Source: Streptomyces violaceus
GTDB lineage: Bacteria; Actinomycetota; Actinomycetes; Streptomycetales; Streptomycetaceae
Assembly (NCBI GenBank): GCA_000715635.1
Contig: KL569144.1
Location: forward strand, 16,999-22,410
Direction of reading: 5' to 3'
DNA: 5,412 bases
In this document: positions 4,898-5,412 of the stretch, in pieces
Layout of the letters: every line of letters begins with the position of its first letter
Position numbering within the stretch: position 1 is the first letter of the stretch
Notes under the pieces: generated by a model
Told to the model about the DNA's origin: nothing
The model's database searches: none
What the model saw: the letters and a program-made list of their open reading frames with translations, nothing else
Position numbers and translations under genes: made by a program

Positions 4898-5412
4898 TCA
4901 GGAACCCTCGACATCGACGAACACCGGGTTCGCATAGAACCACGTGTCCGCCCACGGGTCACCGTCCCCGGGCGCGTGCGGGACCGGACCGTGCGGGTCG
5001 ACCGAGGCTCCGAGGTAGCCGGTGCCGTTGCGGTTGCCGTCGCTGCCGCGCAGCCGGACGTAGAAGGACTCGTCCCCGGCGGTGAGCGGGATGCGCAGCG
5101 TGTACGTCCCCTTGCGGCCGCTGACGTCCTTGGTGTGTACGACCTTGGTGTCCGGCGCCTTCCAGGTGTCCCGGTCGGTGACGGGGCCCCGCACCGCACC
5201 CCGGATCACGTCGACGTGCCGGAGCTCGGGCAGGATGCCCTGCGCGTTGGGGCGGGAGGCGGTCGTGACGGTGACGTACAGGCTGATCCTCTCGCCCTTG
5301 CGGACGCGCAGCCGGCCGCCCAGGGTGACGCCGCGACCGGCGTCGCGGTCCCGCTTGACCCGGACGTCGAGCCCGTCGAGCAGATGCCCGTGGTCCAGCC
5401 AGACGCGGCCCG
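4898..5412 (-). CDS. 3' end of a protein resembling the C-terminal part of PHP-domain phosphoesterases (partial)
   Basis: The last 170 residues and the TGA stop (4900-4898) of a gene that enters from the right edge. The peptide is rich in short beta-type segments (for example GLDVRVK, ISLYVTVTT, ESFYVRLRG) and in Asp, Gly and Pro, with no membrane segment. Stretches such as DVIRGAV, TDRDTWKAPDTKVV, YVRLRGSDGNRNG and WADTWFYANPVFVDV resemble, from memory, the C-terminal region of large Streptomyces proteins annotated as PHP (polymerase and histidinol phosphatase) domain phosphoesterases. The catalytic part would lie outside the window, so the function is tentative. An internal GTG that reads DVIRGAV is not a real start, because the frame stays open with full coding character to the window edge. 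It lies 43 bp upstream of the PaaX-family gene on the same strand. A link to the catabolic operon is not evident, and it is likely the flanking chromosomal neighbour. Confidence 0.7.
   Translation of the reverse strand, partial: GRVWLDHGHLLDGLDVRVKRDRDAGRGVTLGGRLRVRKGERISLYVTVTTASRPNAQGILPELRHVDVIRGAVRGPVTDRDTWKAPDTKVVHTKDVSGRKGTYTLRIPLTAGDESFYVRLRGSDGNRNGTGYLGASVDPHGPVPHAPGDGDPWADTWFYANPVFVDVEGS

Noticed and set aside
4878..4900. TGACC and GGTCA arms 13 bp apart around the stop of the PHP-like gene, as a possible operator or terminator
   Set aside because: Only 5-bp arms, unpaired interior, and no run of T; this is expected by chance in such sequence and lacks similarity to the repeats at 151-178.
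4093..5085. Plus-strand open frame of 330 codons across the regulator and its upstream gap
   Set aside because: It is a shadow of the PaaX-family gene. It crosses the regulator's start, the gap and the next gene's end, and its composition is Gly/Arg/Gln-rich without motifs.

Overview
The window is about 70% G+C by eye. Its open frames are strongly biased to G or C at third codon positions, and its ribosome sites are GGAGG/AAGGGA-type with several GTG starts. Gene content (MFE-2-like SDR, Rv0130-like MaoC hydratase, PaaX-family regulator) points to an actinomycete, most likely Streptomyces. This is inferred from composition and remembered family resemblance, not from a search.

Layout. The left edge (1-150, minus strand) holds the 5' end of an unidentified gene whose start is doubtful. 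An AT-rich divergent control region follows (151-236). It carries a tandem pair of 12-bp near-palindromes, a good sigma-70/HrdB-type promoter reading right, and a separate 16-bp inverted repeat at the predicted transcription start. Four tightly packed plus-strand genes come next: an SDR dehydrogenase (237-1154), an amidohydrolase-2 family metalloenzyme (1154-2041), an AMP-forming acyl-CoA ligase (2052-3557) and a MaoC-type (R)-enoyl-CoA hydratase (3572-4027). The gaps are a 1-bp overlap, 10 bp and 14 bp, so this is almost certainly one operon. A convergent PaaX-family regulator (4018-4854, minus) overlaps the end of the hydratase gene by 10 bp. The right edge (4898-5412, minus) is the 3' end of a gene whose product resembles the C-terminal beta-rich part of Streptomyces PHP-domain phosphoesterases.

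How the genes may work together (inference). The ligase would activate a carboxylic acid to its CoA thioester. The hydratase and the SDR reproduce, as two proteins, the hydratase and (3R)-hydroxyacyl-CoA dehydrogenase halves of the multifunctional enzyme MFE-2. The amidohydrolase could supply a hydrolytic or decarboxylating carbon-carbon cleavage. PaaX-family proteins usually sense aryl- or acyl-CoA, so the ligase product or a later thioester is a plausible inducer. No ring-oxidation, thiolase or acyl-CoA dehydrogenase gene is visible, so the substrate cannot be named and the pathway is probably completed elsewhere. I see no RNA genes, CRISPR, insertion sequences or phage genes. The most distinctive observations are the control region, the unusual start context of the left gene, and the set of enzymes.
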